Assembly: GCF_009831415.1 (NCBI RefSeq)
Contig: NZ_CP043727.1
Span: 496,001-560,000 of the forward strand
Length of the DNA: 64,000 nt
DNA from: Yersinia canariae
GTDB taxonomy: Bacteria > Pseudomonadota > Gammaproteobacteria > Enterobacterales > Enterobacteriaceae
Reading direction: 5' to 3'
The notes under the pieces are model-generated. The model made no database searches. It saw nothing but the letters and a program-made list of their open reading frames with translations, and was not told where the DNA came from. Position 1 is the stretch's first letter; each line of letters opens with the position of its first letter. The position numbers and the translations under genes are program-made. Below, in pieces: positions 53,296-64,000 of this stretch.

Positions 53296-53559
53296 TTATT
53301 GGTAGATAGTGGCAGTCGCATGCCAGTTGTTCTCTTCGCGCGCTTCAATCACTTTATAAGCTTTAGCGCCCATGGCATCGGCTTTATCAGACAGCGCCTG
53401 ACGAATATCAGAAGGCGCACCATTCAGGCCACTGACGGTAATAGTCCCCATCGGTTGCAAATTAGCAGCTTGATTTTCACTGATGGAATCAGCTGCAAAA
53501 ACACCAAATGACAGTGCAGATAGAATGCTCATGGTTGCGATAGTAGTTTTAACTTTCAT
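53296..53559 (-). CDS. yhcN: YhcN-type periplasmic DUF1471 protein, paralogue 2
   Basis: This 87-residue tandem paralogue of the gene at 52874 has the same design: signal peptide (MKVKTTIATMSILSALSFGV, cut near FA) and a DUF1471 domain ending NNWHATATIYQ. The two proteins are clearly related along their whole length (for example both have GAPSDI and GAxAYK), but they differ at many positions, so the duplication is not recent. Each has its own ribosome site; the 158-bp gap leaves room for separate promoters. A CRP-like site lies upstream of this copy. Confidence 0.87.
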   Translation of the reverse strand: MKVKTTIATMSILSALSFGVFAADSISENQAANLQPMGTITVSGLNGAPSDIRQALSDKADAMGAKAYKVIEAREENNWHATATIYQ

Positions 53560-53970
53560 ATTATTGCCTCTATTTATTCTTTTATCACTTCAAAGGAAGT
53601 GTGATTTACGTCACGAAAATGAGTATACATCTAGTAACTGAGAATATTAATAGCCCGCTAATAATATTTAACGTCACTTTATCGTGCGTTATTACTTTTT
53701 AAGAACGAAAAGGAATAAAAATTGATTAAAAAACAGCACTTTTCAGAGAAAATAGAGTCTTTTCAATATGATAAGTATTTTTGACTAAAAGTGCGGAAGA
53801 GTACGGCGACTCTGACCATAAATGAAGTAAAAGCAGGGGGATTGAGTGGTTTTAAGTAGATGAGGCAGTCAGATGCCCTGTTTATCGCGAAATGTTTGGA
53901 CTAATAAGGTCGACATGTACCAAACGAGAAAATGCGGCATATCAGGCCGCATCTTAATATTGGTAGTGAA
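53560..53970. other. Gene-free region between yhcN paralogue 2 and argR, 411 bp
   Basis: This AT-rich region carries the promoter of yhcN paralogue 2 at its left and the argR terminator at its right. A hairpin at 53932-53952 (ATGCGGC and GCCGCAT) is followed on the minus strand by TTTTC. No gene or further repeat was seen in the middle part. Confidence 0.55.
53600..53615. promoter_or_regulatory. Possible CRP site upstream of yhcN paralogue 2
   Basis: TGTGATTTACGTCACG matches TGTGA-N6-TCACA at nine of ten conserved bases. It is about 40-55 bp upstream of the yhcN paralogue 2 start codon on the minus strand. Confidence 0.5.
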
Positions 53971-54903
<933 letters not shown>

Positions 54904-55839
54904 ATGAAAGTTGCAGTTCTCGGTGCCGCTGGTGGTATCGGCCAGGCCCTCGCTCTTCTACTCAAGACCCAGCTTCCTTCAGGTTCAGACCTCTCATTAT
55001 ATGATATCGCGCCAGTCACTCCTGGTGTTGCGGTTGATCTGAGCCATATCCCAACTGCTGTTAATATTAAAGGCTTCAGCGGTGAAGATGCTACCCCGGC
55101 CCTGCAAGGGGCAGATATTGTTCTGATCTCTGCGGGGGTTGCACGCAAACCCGGAATGGATCGTTCAGACCTGTTCAATGTGAACGCGGGTATTGTTCGT
55201 AATCTGGTTGAGCAAATCGCGCGCACTTGCCCGAAAGCATTAATCGGTATTATTACTAACCCTGTTAATACCACGGTTGCTATTGCGGCAGAAGTGCTGA
55301 AAAAAGCCGGTGTTTACGACAAAAATAAATTATTCGGTATTACTACACTGGATACCATTCGTTCGAATACCTTTGTTGCTGAGCTGAAAGGTAAGCAACC
55401 TCAGGATATCGAAGTGCCGGTTATTGGCGGTCACTCAGGTGTGACTATCCTGCCATTGCTTTCACAAATTCCAGGTATCAGTTTCACAGAGCAAGAAGTT
55501 ATTGATCTGACTAAGCGTATCCAGAATGCAGGTACTGAAGTTGTTGAAGCAAAAGCCGGTGGCGGGTCTGCGACTCTGTCTATGGGGCAAGCTGCTGCAC
55601 GCTTTGGCCTTTCTTTGGTTCGCGCTCTGCAAGGCGAGAGCAATGTTGTGGAATGTTCTTACGTTGAAGGCGATGGCAAGTATGCCCGTTTCTTCGCTCA
55701 ACCAATTCTATTGGGTAAAGACGGCGTTGCAGAGCGTAAAGATATCGGCAAACTGAGTGCATTTGAGCAACAAGCCCTTGAAAGCATGCTGGATGTGTTG
55801 CACAAAGATATTGAGTTAGGCGAGCAGTTTGTAAAATAA
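54904..55839 (+). CDS. mdh: Malate dehydrogenase
   Basis: Mdh is the NAD-dependent TCA-cycle enzyme that interconverts malate and oxaloacetate. The Rossmann motif [15 protein letters not shown] is at residues 7-21. The substrate-binding region is [20 protein letters not shown], and the catalytic histidine is in [13 protein letters not shown]. The length of 311 residues is standard. The ATG follows TAAGGAG. It is divergent from argR, as in E. coli. Confidence 0.97.
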   Translation: MKVAVLGAAGGIGQALALLLKTQLPSGSDLSLYDIAPVTPGVAVDLSHIPTAVNIKGFSGEDATPALQGADIVLISAGVARKPGMDRSDLFNVNAGIVRNLVEQIARTCPKALIGIITNPVNTTVAIAAEVLKKAGVYDKNKLFGITTLDTIRSNTFVAELKGKQPQDIEVPVIGGHSGVTILPLLSQIPGISFTEQEVIDLTKRIQNAGTEVVEAKAGGGSATLSMGQAAARFGLSLVRALQGESNVVECSYVEGDGKYARFFAQPILLGKDGVAERKDIGKLSAFEQQALESMLDVLHKDIELGEQFVK

Positions 55840-55883
55840 ATCAGTGTAGCAGGGGCTAAAGCAGCCCCTGAAATCACACCATT

Positions 55884-55915
55884 AACCGCCGAAGCAGTTT
55901 ATCGGCGGTTTTTTT
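55884..55915 (+). terminator. Terminator after mdh
   Basis: AACCGCCGA (55884-55892) pairs with TCGGCGGTT (55902-55910), and T residues continue to 55915. A second GC-rich hairpin without a T-run (CAGGGGCT/AGCCCCTG, 55850-55870) lies just before it. The T-run touches the stop codon of the convergent sfsB. Confidence 0.88.
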
Positions 55916-56189
55916 ATGCCTGGATAATAGGTTGTCGTATCCTCACTTTTCGGTCCAGAAGATCACCGGTTTTTGAGTCAAAATAGCGTGTTGGCCAAAT
56001 TTCAGAAGGATGAATATCCAGGCATTGTGCAATCAACCATTCCCCCTTCGGCCACGGGCGAGTTAGCGCATTAGCAAGTGTGGATGAGCTTAAACCTGCT
56101 TTTCGAGAGAGCGCCGCCAGAGTGGTGTCTTTCTTGCGTAGTGCAGCAATGATGTCGGCTGGGTGCCAATCAGATTTCCTTAAAATCAT
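55914..56189 (-). CDS. sfsB: Ner-like DNA-binding transcriptional regulator SfsB (Nlp)
   Basis: This 91-residue protein is related to the Ner repressor of phage Mu. The helix-turn-helix region DWHPADIIAALRKKDTTLAA, then SRKAGLSSSTLANALTRPWPK, is nearly the same as in E. coli SfsB, which affects maltose genes. It lies near ispB as in E. coli. A Mu-type HTH gene is divergent from it, so the pair looks like the divergent early regulators of Mu. Confidence 0.9.
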   Translation of the reverse strand: MILRKSDWHPADIIAALRKKDTTLAALSRKAGLSSSTLANALTRPWPKGEWLIAQCLDIHPSEIWPTRYFDSKTGDLLDRKVRIRQPIIQA

Positions 56190-56372
56190 CTTTAATCCTT
56201 TTTTTTTCTAAGCTGCTGACGTGTTAGTGATATAAATAACGGTACATTGTTAATCGTACGGTGAACAGAAAGTAATCATTTAGAAGTATACTAACATTTA
56301 TTTTCTGAAAGATTTTAAATGTTTTCTAAATATTCCTTTTTTGTGTCATAACGCATATTAGGAAGCAACACC

Positions 56373-56720
56373 ATGAAAAAAGAGTGGTTTGCCGCTAAGG
56401 AGTTGGCAGGTCTTGATGGCTTACCGTCATCACCACAGGGAGTAAACCTCATGGCTAAACGTGAGGGATGGGAACAGCGCCGCCGCCGTGGTGTTCAAGG
56501 AAAGGCTGTCGAATATCACATTGAGAGCTTGCCTGTCACCATATTGAATTCATTGCAGTTAAGGGAGGAACCCGCCAAATACACGGCGACGCGACAGGAC
56601 CCGCTGGCACTGTGGATTGAAGCGTATTATCGTTTTACCGAGGCTGAACGTGAGCAGGTCATTACGTTTATTTTTCGTGAGGGCGCTAAAAGCTTAATAG
56701 AAAAGTTGACTACAGATTAG
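56373..56720 (+). CDS. Mu-type HTH domain DNA-binding protein
   Basis: This 115-residue protein has an N-terminal Mu-type DNA-binding domain (about 1-65), as found in Mu transposase A and Mu repressor c. Recognisable parts are EWFAAKELAGLDGLPSSPQG, MAKREGWEQRRRRGVQGK and AVEYHIESLPV. The C-terminal helical part (WIEAYYRFTEAEREQVITFI) has no transposase catalytic domain, so this is a stand-alone regulator and not a broken transposase by length alone. The ATG follows AGGAAGCAACACC. It is divergent from sfsB across a 183-bp AT-rich gap. Its role is unknown. Confidence 0.85.
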   Translation: MKKEWFAAKELAGLDGLPSSPQGVNLMAKREGWEQRRRRGVQGKAVEYHIESLPVTILNSLQLREEPAKYTATRQDPLALWIEAYYRFTEAEREQVITFIFREGAKSLIEKLTTD

Positions 56721-56833
56721 GGTAGGTGAGTTGCCGGTTTTGGTCATTAATAAAATATAGTGCATACAGTCCATAAATTTCTGTAATATTAATGCATTAC
56801 TGTATTGGTGAGTGCCGAGCTTGTTGCTAATAG

Positions 56834-56861
56834 AAAAACTCCGGCAATTGCGCCAGAGTTT
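56834..56861 (-). terminator. Terminator after ispB
   Basis: AAACTC and GAGTTT enclose GGC-AATT-type inner pairing (one mismatch). On the minus strand the stem is followed by TTTTTC. It lies between the convergent Mu-type HTH gene and ispB. Confidence 0.75.
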
Positions 56862-56873
56862 CCTAATGGTTTC

Positions 56874-57845
56874 TTAAAATGCGCGTTGTACAGCAATATG
56901 CGCCAATCCTTCCAGAGCCTGACGATATTCGCTATCAGGGAGAACCTGCAAAGCAGCAATAGCTTTATCAGCCTCGTCTTCGGCGCGCTGGCGGGTATAA
57001 TCCAGTGAGCCACATTGCTGCATTGCAACTAATACGGGTTCCAGTAAATGGCGGCCATTTCCTTCTTCAATGGCTTGTCGAATCATAGCGGCTTGTTCTG
57101 GTGTCCCATTATTCATTGCATGCAATAAAGGCAGTGTTGGTTTGCCTTCATTCAGGTCATCACCGGTATTTTTACCCAAAGTGGCACCATCGGAACTGTA
57201 ATCCAACAGATCATCAATAAGCTGGAAAGCCGTGCCCAGATAGCGGCCATAATTTTGCAATGCAAGCTCTTGCTCTTCAGTTGCATCGGATAATATCGCA
57301 GCAGACTGTGAAGCAGCTTCAAACAAGCGGGCTGTCTTGCTATAGATGACCTGCATATAATTTTCTTCAGTGATGTCAGGATTATTGCAGTTCATTAACT
57401 GCAATACTTCACCTTCAGCAATCACATTCGTTGCGGCTGACATCAGTGTAAGGACACGTAATGATTCAAGGCTTGTCATCATTTGGAATGAGCGTGTATA
57501 GATGTAATCACCCACCAATACGCTGGCAGCATTACCAAAAGCGGCATTGGCCGTCGCCTTGCCACGGCGCATGTCTGATTCATCGACCACATCATCATGC
57601 AGCAGCGTTGCTGTATGGATGAATTCAATCAATGCTGCGACCGTGATGTGTTTAGTGCCCTGATAGCCCAATGCCCGAGCCACCAAAACAGCAATCATTG
57701 GTCGGATACGTTTCCCACCGCCACCGATAATGTAATGGCCCAATTGATTGATAAGAACAACATCAGAGTTCAATTGGTCGAGAATTGTTGTGTTTACAGC
57801 CGCCATATCTGGCGCGGTTAAGTCGATAATCTTTTCTAGGTTCAT
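56874..57845 (-). CDS. ispB: Octaprenyl diphosphate synthase
   Basis: IspB makes the C40 isoprenoid side chain of ubiquinone and menaquinone. The two aspartate-rich motifs are LLHDDVVDESDMRRG and LIDDLLDYSSDG, and the N-terminal GGGGKRIRPM is conserved. The 323-residue length is typical. It is divergent from rplU, the standard enterobacterial arrangement. Confidence 0.96.
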   Translation of the reverse strand: MNLEKIIDLTAPDMAAVNTTILDQLNSDVVLINQLGHYIIGGGGKRIRPMIAVLVARALGYQGTKHITVAALIEFIHTATLLHDDVVDESDMRRGKATANAAFGNAASVLVGDYIYTRSFQMMTSLESLRVLTLMSAATNVIAEGEVLQLMNCNNPDITEENYMQVIYSKTARLFEAASQSAAILSDATEEQELALQNYGRYLGTAFQLIDDLLDYSSDGATLGKNTGDDLNEGKPTLPLLHAMNNGTPEQAAMIRQAIEEGNGRHLLEPVLVAMQQCGSLDYTRQRAEDEADKAIAALQVLPDSEYRQALEGLAHIAVQRAF

Positions 57846-58003
57846 TGTTATATTCAGCTGTTTTTCTCTTTAACTACGATGAGATTACCGCCCACATTAT
57901 TACATGACGTTCCCTGAGACTATGATTGTACTTGAAAAATTCATCAAATAAACGAGATGTAAGAAACTGTGCTTTTTTTCTTCTCTTGGACTGATTATAT
58001 ACT

Positions 58004-58031
58004 TGTCATTCACTACATTTTTGCGTAGAAT
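58004..58031 (+). promoter_or_regulatory. Promoter of rplU-rpmA
   Basis: TTGTCA (58004-58009) and TAGAAT (58026-58031) are 16 bp apart, with the GC-rich discriminator TCGCGCCC after the -10. The leader of about 65 bases can form a hairpin from GTGCGCTC and GAGTGCAC (58057-58087). Confidence 0.7.
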
Positions 58032-58047
58032 TCGCGCCCTATTGTGA

Positions 58048-58416
<369 letters not shown>

Positions 58417-58435
58417 GATTTAGGAGAGCGGATAA

Positions 58436-58693
<258 letters not shown>

Positions 58694-58719
58694 GTTTTTC
58701 GCGTCCTGTAAATAGATGT

Positions 58720-58750
58720 AAGCCCTGCAATTTCGTTGCGGGGCTTTTTA
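58720..58750 (+). terminator. Terminator after rpmA
   Basis: AAGCCCTGCAA (58720-58730) pairs with TTGCGGGGCTT (58736-58746, one G-T pair), followed by TTTA. Confidence 0.88.
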
Positions 58751-58779
58751 CATTTATGGGTTAACCCCACTGGTAAAAA

Positions 58780-59739
58780 ATGGATACGAAGCAGCAGGCT
58801 GGTTTAGGTATTTTTTTGGCACTGACCACTGCGGTATTCTGGGGTGCCTTGCCGATTGCAATGAAGCAAGTGCTCGAGGTCATGGAGCCTTATACCATTG
58901 TCTGGTATCGCTTTATGATGGCGGCTATCGGCTTGGGGATTATTTTGGCTTCGCGTCGTCAGTTGCCCTCCCTTAAACTTTTTCGCCAACGTCGCTGGTT
59001 AATATTACTGATCATTGCGACCTGTGGCTTGCTGGGGAATTTCATCTTCTTCAGCTCATCATTACAATATCTCAGTCCGACGACGTCTCAAGTCATCGGG
59101 CAACTTTCACCTGTCGGGATGATGGTTGCCAGTGTACTGATTTTAAAAGAGCGGATGCGCATCACCCAAGTTATTGGTGCGGGTATGCTGATTTGTGGCC
59201 TGCTGTTATTTTTTAACACGAGCTTGCATGAAATCTTTACCCGCCTGACTGATTACACTCTTGGGGTGGCATTGGGGGTCTGTGCAGCGGTTGTCTGGGT
59301 CAGTTATGGTGTCGCCCAGAAAGTGCTATTAAGGCGTATGGCATCGCAACAAATCTTATTGTTGTTGTACACTTTATGTGCAGTTGCATTATTCCCATTA
59401 GCAAAACCAGCCGTTATTTTTCAGCTAAATGGGTGGCAGTTTGCCTGTTTGCTTTTTTGCGGGGTTAATACCCTGGTTGGTTATGGTGCCTTGGCTGAGG
59501 CCATGGCGCGCTGGCAGGCAGCGCAGGTAAGCGCACTCGTCACATTGACGCCGCTGTTTACCTTGTTTTTTTCAATTTTATTGGCGCTGGCCTGGCCAGA
59601 TATGTTCACCGCACCTTCTCTCAACTTTGTGGGATACGTCGGCGCATTCGTGGTGGTGGCAGGTGCAATGTTTTCCGCAATTGGGCACCGTTGGTGGCCA
59701 CGTCGGACAGAAATAAATCAGGTTGCTCCGCTAAAATAG
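58780..59739 (+). CDS. yhbE: DMT-superfamily (EamA) inner-membrane transporter YhbE
   Basis: This 319-residue protein has about ten membrane helices arranged as two EamA repeats, each with the usual hydrophobic pattern. The first begins GLGIFLALTTAVFWGALPIA and the second VALGVCAAVVWVSYGVAQKV. The substrate is unknown. It lies between rpmA and obgE, as in E. coli, and runs into obgE with a 31-bp gap, so co-transcription with obgE is likely. Confidence 0.92.
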   Translation: MDTKQQAGLGIFLALTTAVFWGALPIAMKQVLEVMEPYTIVWYRFMMAAIGLGIILASRRQLPSLKLFRQRRWLILLIIATCGLLGNFIFFSSSLQYLSPTTSQVIGQLSPVGMMVASVLILKERMRITQVIGAGMLICGLLLFFNTSLHEIFTRLTDYTLGVALGVCAAVVWVSYGVAQKVLLRRMASQQILLLLYTLCAVALFPLAKPAVIFQLNGWQFACLLFCGVNTLVGYGALAEAMARWQAAQVSALVTLTPLFTLFFSILLALAWPDMFTAPSLNFVGYVGAFVVVAGAMFSAIGHRWWPRRTEINQVAPLK

Positions 59740-59770
59740 CAGCCCGGTGAATGAGTTACGGAGAAAGTAA

Positions 59771-60943
<1,173 letters not shown>

Positions 60944-60983
60944 GTTCCCAATAGTTGTTCGTGAATCAGATTGATTTAAAACA

Positions 60984-61009
60984 GGGCTGCCATTCGTGGT
61001 AGCCCTTTT
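60984..61009 (+). terminator. Terminator after obgE
   Basis: GGGCTGCCA (60984-60992) pairs with TGGTAGCCC (60997-61005, one G-T pair), followed by TTTTA. It separates obgE from the convergent pmrB. Confidence 0.85.
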
Positions 61010-61054
61010 ATTTGGAAAACTCATAACTGAAAGACTGTATTTGAATGATGGATT

Positions 61055-62119
61055 TTAGCGATGAGTGGTCGCCGGTATCCAGCATTGCGCTTTTAACCCG
61101 GAGCATTCAGTGCGGTTTTCGAGTGTTAATTTGCCTTGGTGCAGTTGCGCAATCCGGATAACAATATTCAGCCCTAAGCCACTGCCGCCATAGCGTTGGT
61201 CCATACGGCGAAATGCCTGAGTCAATTCACCCGCCTGTTCTTGCTTTATTCCAGGGCCTTCATCAATGACTTGCAACAGAGTGCCTTGAGCTTCTGTAGA
61301 TAACTTGACTGAGATTTGGCTGTCTACTGGGCTATAGCGATGTGCATTCTCGACCAGATTGCGCAGCATCAAACGCAGTAATGTGGCATCGCCCTGAGTC
61401 TGGGCAACAGCAGGGAGTTCCCATCGTAAGGTCTGCTGCCGTTGGGCACACATTTCTTCCAATTCTTCTTTCAATGGCCGCACAACATTTTCTATCCAGT
61501 CGAGTGTCTGATAGAGGCCACTGGCAAAATTCTGCCCGGCCCGCGACAGCATCAACAATTGTTCAATGGTATGTATCAATAAATCAATTCGGCTAATAAG
61601 CGGTTTGCTTTCTGCAATGCCTTGTTGCCCCATCAATTCCAGATGCAGCCGAATACCGGCAAGAGGTGTGCGTAACTCGTGTGCCGCATCAGCGGTGAAC
61701 AGGCGCTCCTGTGCAATGGTATTGGACAGCCGGGATAGCAGTTGATTAAGGGTAGATGTTACCGAGACAATTTCTTGCATGTCGCTGTTCACCACGACGG
61801 GTGTGAGATTATCCGCGGAGCGCTCAGCCAGTTTCTGCTGCAATTGGCCCAGTGGCCGAATAATCCAACTGATTGCCCAGAAAGAGAGTAAAAGAGTGAT
61901 AGCCATCATAATGAGCGACGGCGCAAGCAGTGATGCTATTGCCTCGGCTATTTCTGTATCAACCCGCTCATTACGCACCTTGGCACTCAGTGTTTCATCG
62001 ACCAAAAAGCTAATTTGTTCTTGGCTTTCATGCCATAACCAAAATGCGCTGATCAGTTGGGTCACCAATAATATTAACGCCAACATCAAGATGAGACGAC
62101 GCCGCATACTGATCATCAT
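61055..62119 (-). CDS. pmrB: Sensor histidine kinase PmrB (BasS)
   Basis: PmrB senses iron, aluminium and low pH and controls lipid A and LPS core modification through PmrA. The 354-residue protein has TM1 (about 9-29, ending in the family sequence FWLWHESQEQI), a short periplasmic loop with ExxE at residues 56-59, TM2 (about 65-86), HAMP, the phospho-acceptor H147 in DAAHELRTPLAG, and an HATPase domain with NLVENAHRYSP, DEGPGI and GGSGLGLNI. It overlaps pmrA by four bases. It is the last gene of dacB-pmrA-pmrB. Confidence 0.9.
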   Translation of the reverse strand: MMISMRRRLILMLALILLVTQLISAFWLWHESQEQISFLVDETLSAKVRNERVDTEIAEAIASLLAPSLIMMAITLLLSFWAISWIIRPLGQLQQKLAERSADNLTPVVVNSDMQEIVSVTSTLNQLLSRLSNTIAQERLFTADAAHELRTPLAGIRLHLELMGQQGIAESKPLISRIDLLIHTIEQLLMLSRAGQNFASGLYQTLDWIENVVRPLKEELEEMCAQRQQTLRWELPAVAQTQGDATLLRLMLRNLVENAHRYSPVDSQISVKLSTEAQGTLLQVIDEGPGIKQEQAGELTQAFRRMDQRYGGSGLGLNIVIRIAQLHQGKLTLENRTECSGLKAQCWIPATTHR

Positions 62120-62775
62120 TGTGCTTCCAGTCGGTAACCTATACCCCGTACCGTCCGAATACGATCTTTACCCAATTTGCGCCGCAGATTATGGATATGG
62201 ACTTCCAGCGTATTGGAACCGAGATCATCATTCCAGGTATACAGATCCTGTTGTAATAACTCACGATTAACAGTTTGTCCGGCTCGCATGATTAAACGCG
62301 AGAGAATCGCAAATTCTTTAGGGGTGACTTCCAGCGGCTGATCCTGCAAACACACTTGTTGGGTGGTTAAATTAAGGCTCAGGTTATCTTGCTGTACCAG
62401 ATTGTCACTTTGCCCTTGGTAGCGGCGGATTAGCGCTCTAACACGGGCCAGTAATTCTGCGAGTGCGAAAGGTTTTATCAGGTAATCGTCAGCACCGGCA
62501 TCCAGCCCGTCAACTCTATCTTCGAGAGCATCGCGAGCGGTCAGGATAAGTACCGGTAATGTGATGTGCTGGCGTCGCCATTGGCGGAGCAATACGCTAC
62601 CGTCTTGATCCGGTAAACCGAGATCGAGAATAATCATACTGTACTGACTGGTGAGTAACAAACTATGCGCTTGTGCTGCGGTGCCAGTGCAGTCACAGGC
62701 ATAGCCCTCGCTGGTCAGCGCCATGGCTATCCCTCGTTGTAGCAACTCATCATCTTCAACAATCAGTAGTTTCAT
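62116..62775 (-). CDS. pmrA: Response regulator PmrA (BasR)
   Basis: This OmpR-family regulator of 219 residues has receiver residues D8-D9, phospho-acceptor D51 (MIILDLGLPDQDG), T80 region ILTAR and K102 region LIKPFAL. The winged-helix output domain contains NTLEVHIHNLRRKLG and RTVRGIGYRLE. It is paired with PmrB by overlap. Family assignment to PmrA rests on its partner and on sequence; QseB-like regulators are close relatives, but PmrB favours PmrA. Confidence 0.9.
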   Translation of the reverse strand: MKLLIVEDDELLQRGIAMALTSEGYACDCTGTAAQAHSLLLTSQYSMIILDLGLPDQDGSVLLRQWRRQHITLPVLILTARDALEDRVDGLDAGADDYLIKPFALAELLARVRALIRRYQGQSDNLVQQDNLSLNLTTQQVCLQDQPLEVTPKEFAILSRLIMRAGQTVNRELLQQDLYTWNDDLGSNTLEVHIHNLRRKLGKDRIRTVRGIGYRLEAQ

Positions 62776-62801
62776 CGTTTTTAGCTATTCTAAAAAGAGT
62801 C

Positions 62802-64000
62802 TCAGTTATTCTGATAAATATCTTTATACAAGCGACTTTCGAAACGAACCAACGGCGCTCGACGATTTTTTTGATCTTCGGGTGGCACTGCGTAGCCAGA
62901 CAAGAATTGGACAAAAGCCATACGTTGCCCACTTGCGGTGGTAATAAATCCGGCCAGATTGTATACGCCTTGTAATGCCCCCGTTTTAGCCGACACCTTG
63001 CCGTCAACACCCGCTTCGTGCAGCCCACCACGATAACGCAATGTGCCGTCATAGCCTGATAATGGCAGCATTGAGATAAAGTTAAGTTCTTGATCATGCT
63101 GAGCAATATATTGCAAAGCCTGCATCATTGTTGCTGGCGAAATAAGGTTATGGCGTGATAAACCTGAACCATCCACGACAATACTGTTCCCCAAGTCCAC
63201 ACCCGCTTTTTGGCGCAATACCTGACGAACAGCATCAGCCCCGGCACGCCATGTCCCGGGCACCCCAAAGCGCTGGTGACCAATAGTTCTGAAAACAGTA
63301 TCCGCAATCATATTGTCAGACTTTTTCAACATGATTTTCAGTAGGTCATGTAATGGCGCGGATTGCGCTTGGGCCAGCACATTTCCGGCGGAGTTTGGTG
63401 TAGTTTGTCGGCGCAAATTGCCATCAATTTGGATATCAGCTTTCTTTAATTCATCTTTCAAAATAGCACCGGCATAGCTCGCGCCGTTTTGTACCGCAAA
63501 TGCCAGAGGTAAAGGTTCGCTACGTTGTGTCAGACAACCTGTGAGTGTGAACCGGTTTAACTCTCCTGGCACGACATCTAATTCACAATATTGCGCATCA
63601 GGCGAACCTTTGGCTAAGGTGCGAACTTCACTGAACATTTGCACCGGGTAATAAGACGCTACTCGGATAAATGCCATGTCACCTGGGTTCGGCGCGCTAT
63701 AAAGGGATACAGAAAAGCAGTTTCTATCAACAATGGCGGCTGCGGGCGGCGCACTAAAGCATTGTGTCATGTCATTCCATGGCCAACCTGGTGCTTTGTC
63801 ATGGCTGGCAAAAACCGACGTATCGATAATCAAATCACCCGCAACTTGTTTTACACCCGATTTTCTGAGCGTCGCCACCATATTACGCAACTGTTGGCGT
63901 GTTAAGGTGGGATCACCATCAAAACGTGCAATTAAATCGCCGCGTAAAACACCATCCGTGATCGTGGCGTGACTTTCCAATGTAGTATTGAAGCGAAAAT
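62802..64000 (-). CDS. dacB: D-alanyl-D-alanine carboxypeptidase/endopeptidase DacB (PBP4), 5'-truncated
   Basis: DacB is a periplasmic low-molecular-weight penicillin-binding protein that trims and cuts peptide cross-links. About 399 C-terminal residues are visible, and the frame is open to the window end; the E. coli protein has 477, so about 80 residues (signal peptide and the SxxK motif) are missing. The SDN motif (MLKKSDNMIADTVF) and the KTG motif (VDGKVSAKTG) are present, and APGWPWNDMTQCFSAPPAAA is diagnostic. The TTG that would give a start at 63980 is internal. It is 26 bp upstream of pmrA on the same strand. Confidence 0.95.
   Translation of the reverse strand, partial: FRFNTTLESHATITDGVLRGDLIARFDGDPTLTRQQLRNMVATLRKSGVKQVAGDLIIDTSVFASHDKAPGWPWNDMTQCFSAPPAAAIVDRNCFSVSLYSAPNPGDMAFIRVASYYPVQMFSEVRTLAKGSPDAQYCELDVVPGELNRFTLTGCLTQRSEPLPLAFAVQNGASYAGAILKDELKKADIQIDGNLRRQTTPNSAGNVLAQAQSAPLHDLLKIMLKKSDNMIADTVFRTIGHQRFGVPGTWRAGADAVRQVLRQKAGVDLGNSIVVDGSGLSRHNLISPATMMQALQYIAQHDQELNFISMLPLSGYDGTLRYRGGLHEAGVDGKVSAKTGALQGVYNLAGFITTASGQRMAFVQFLSGYAVPPEDQKNRRAPLVRFESRLYKDIYQNN

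Overview
The window is a gene-dense stretch of an enterobacterial chromosome, almost certainly Yersinia (species not resolved). The proteins read as close orthologues of the Escherichia coli 94-96 min region (epmA to mpl) followed by the 72-73 min region (yhcN, argR, mdh, sfsB, ispB, rplU, rpmA, yhbE, obgE, dacB). Yersinia is suggested by ERIC-family repeats of the form found in that genus and by a pmrAB pair lying between obgE and dacB. No prophage, insertion sequence or CRISPR array was seen.

Layout. 1-7.1 kb: 3'-part of epmA, then mscM-psd-rsgA on the minus strand and orn on the plus strand. 7.2-8.1 kb: three identical tRNA-Gly(GCC) genes followed by a gene-free 340-bp block with DnaA boxes and an IHF site, which matches the datA locus in place and design. 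8.1-21.9 kb: queG divergent from nnr-tsaE-amiB-mutL-miaA-hfq-hflX-hflKC, then yjeT and purA. 22.2-29.5 kb: nsrR-rnr-rlmB, aidB, bsmA, yjfP and a YjfY-like gene. 29.8-31.4 kb: the rpsF-priB-rpsR-rplI ribosomal operon with promoter and leader. 31.4-47.5 kb: a small secreted unknown, ytfB, fklB, ytfE, cpdB, cysQ, ytfJ, ytfK, paeA (ytfL), msrA, tamA-tamB-ytfP. 47.6-52.7 kb: ppa, a chemoreceptor gene where E. coli carries ytfQRT-yjfF, fbp, mpl. 52.8-57.8 kb: two tandem yhcN paralogues, argR, mdh, a divergent pair of phage-Mu-type DNA-binding proteins (sfsB and a Mu-type HTH gene), ispB. 58-64 kb: rplU-rpmA, yhbE, obgE, then minus-strand dacB-pmrA-pmrB, with dacB cut by the window end.

How they work together. 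Several genes serve translation and RNA quality (epmA, rsgA, orn, queG, tsaE, miaA, hfq, hflX, rnr, rlmB, ribosomal proteins, obgE). Others serve the envelope (mscM, psd, amiB, ytfB, tamAB, mpl, dacB, pmrAB, four DUF1471 proteins) or stress and repair (mutL, aidB, nsrR and its probable target ytfE, fklB, msrA, paeA, ytfK). Regulatory DNA that can be read directly includes an NsrR operator at ytfE, an ARG box at argR, a FliA-type promoter at the chemoreceptor gene, strong stable-RNA-type promoters at the tRNA-Gly, rpsF and rplU units, and many intrinsic terminators.

The most interesting items are the datA-like DnaA-titration block, the Mu-like divergent regulator pair, an ERIC element that supplies the stop codon of psd, overlapping divergent start codons of queG and nnr, and a set of 13-bp direct repeats in front of msrA. 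I did not find a clearly undescribed multi-gene system; most of the window is conserved core genome.
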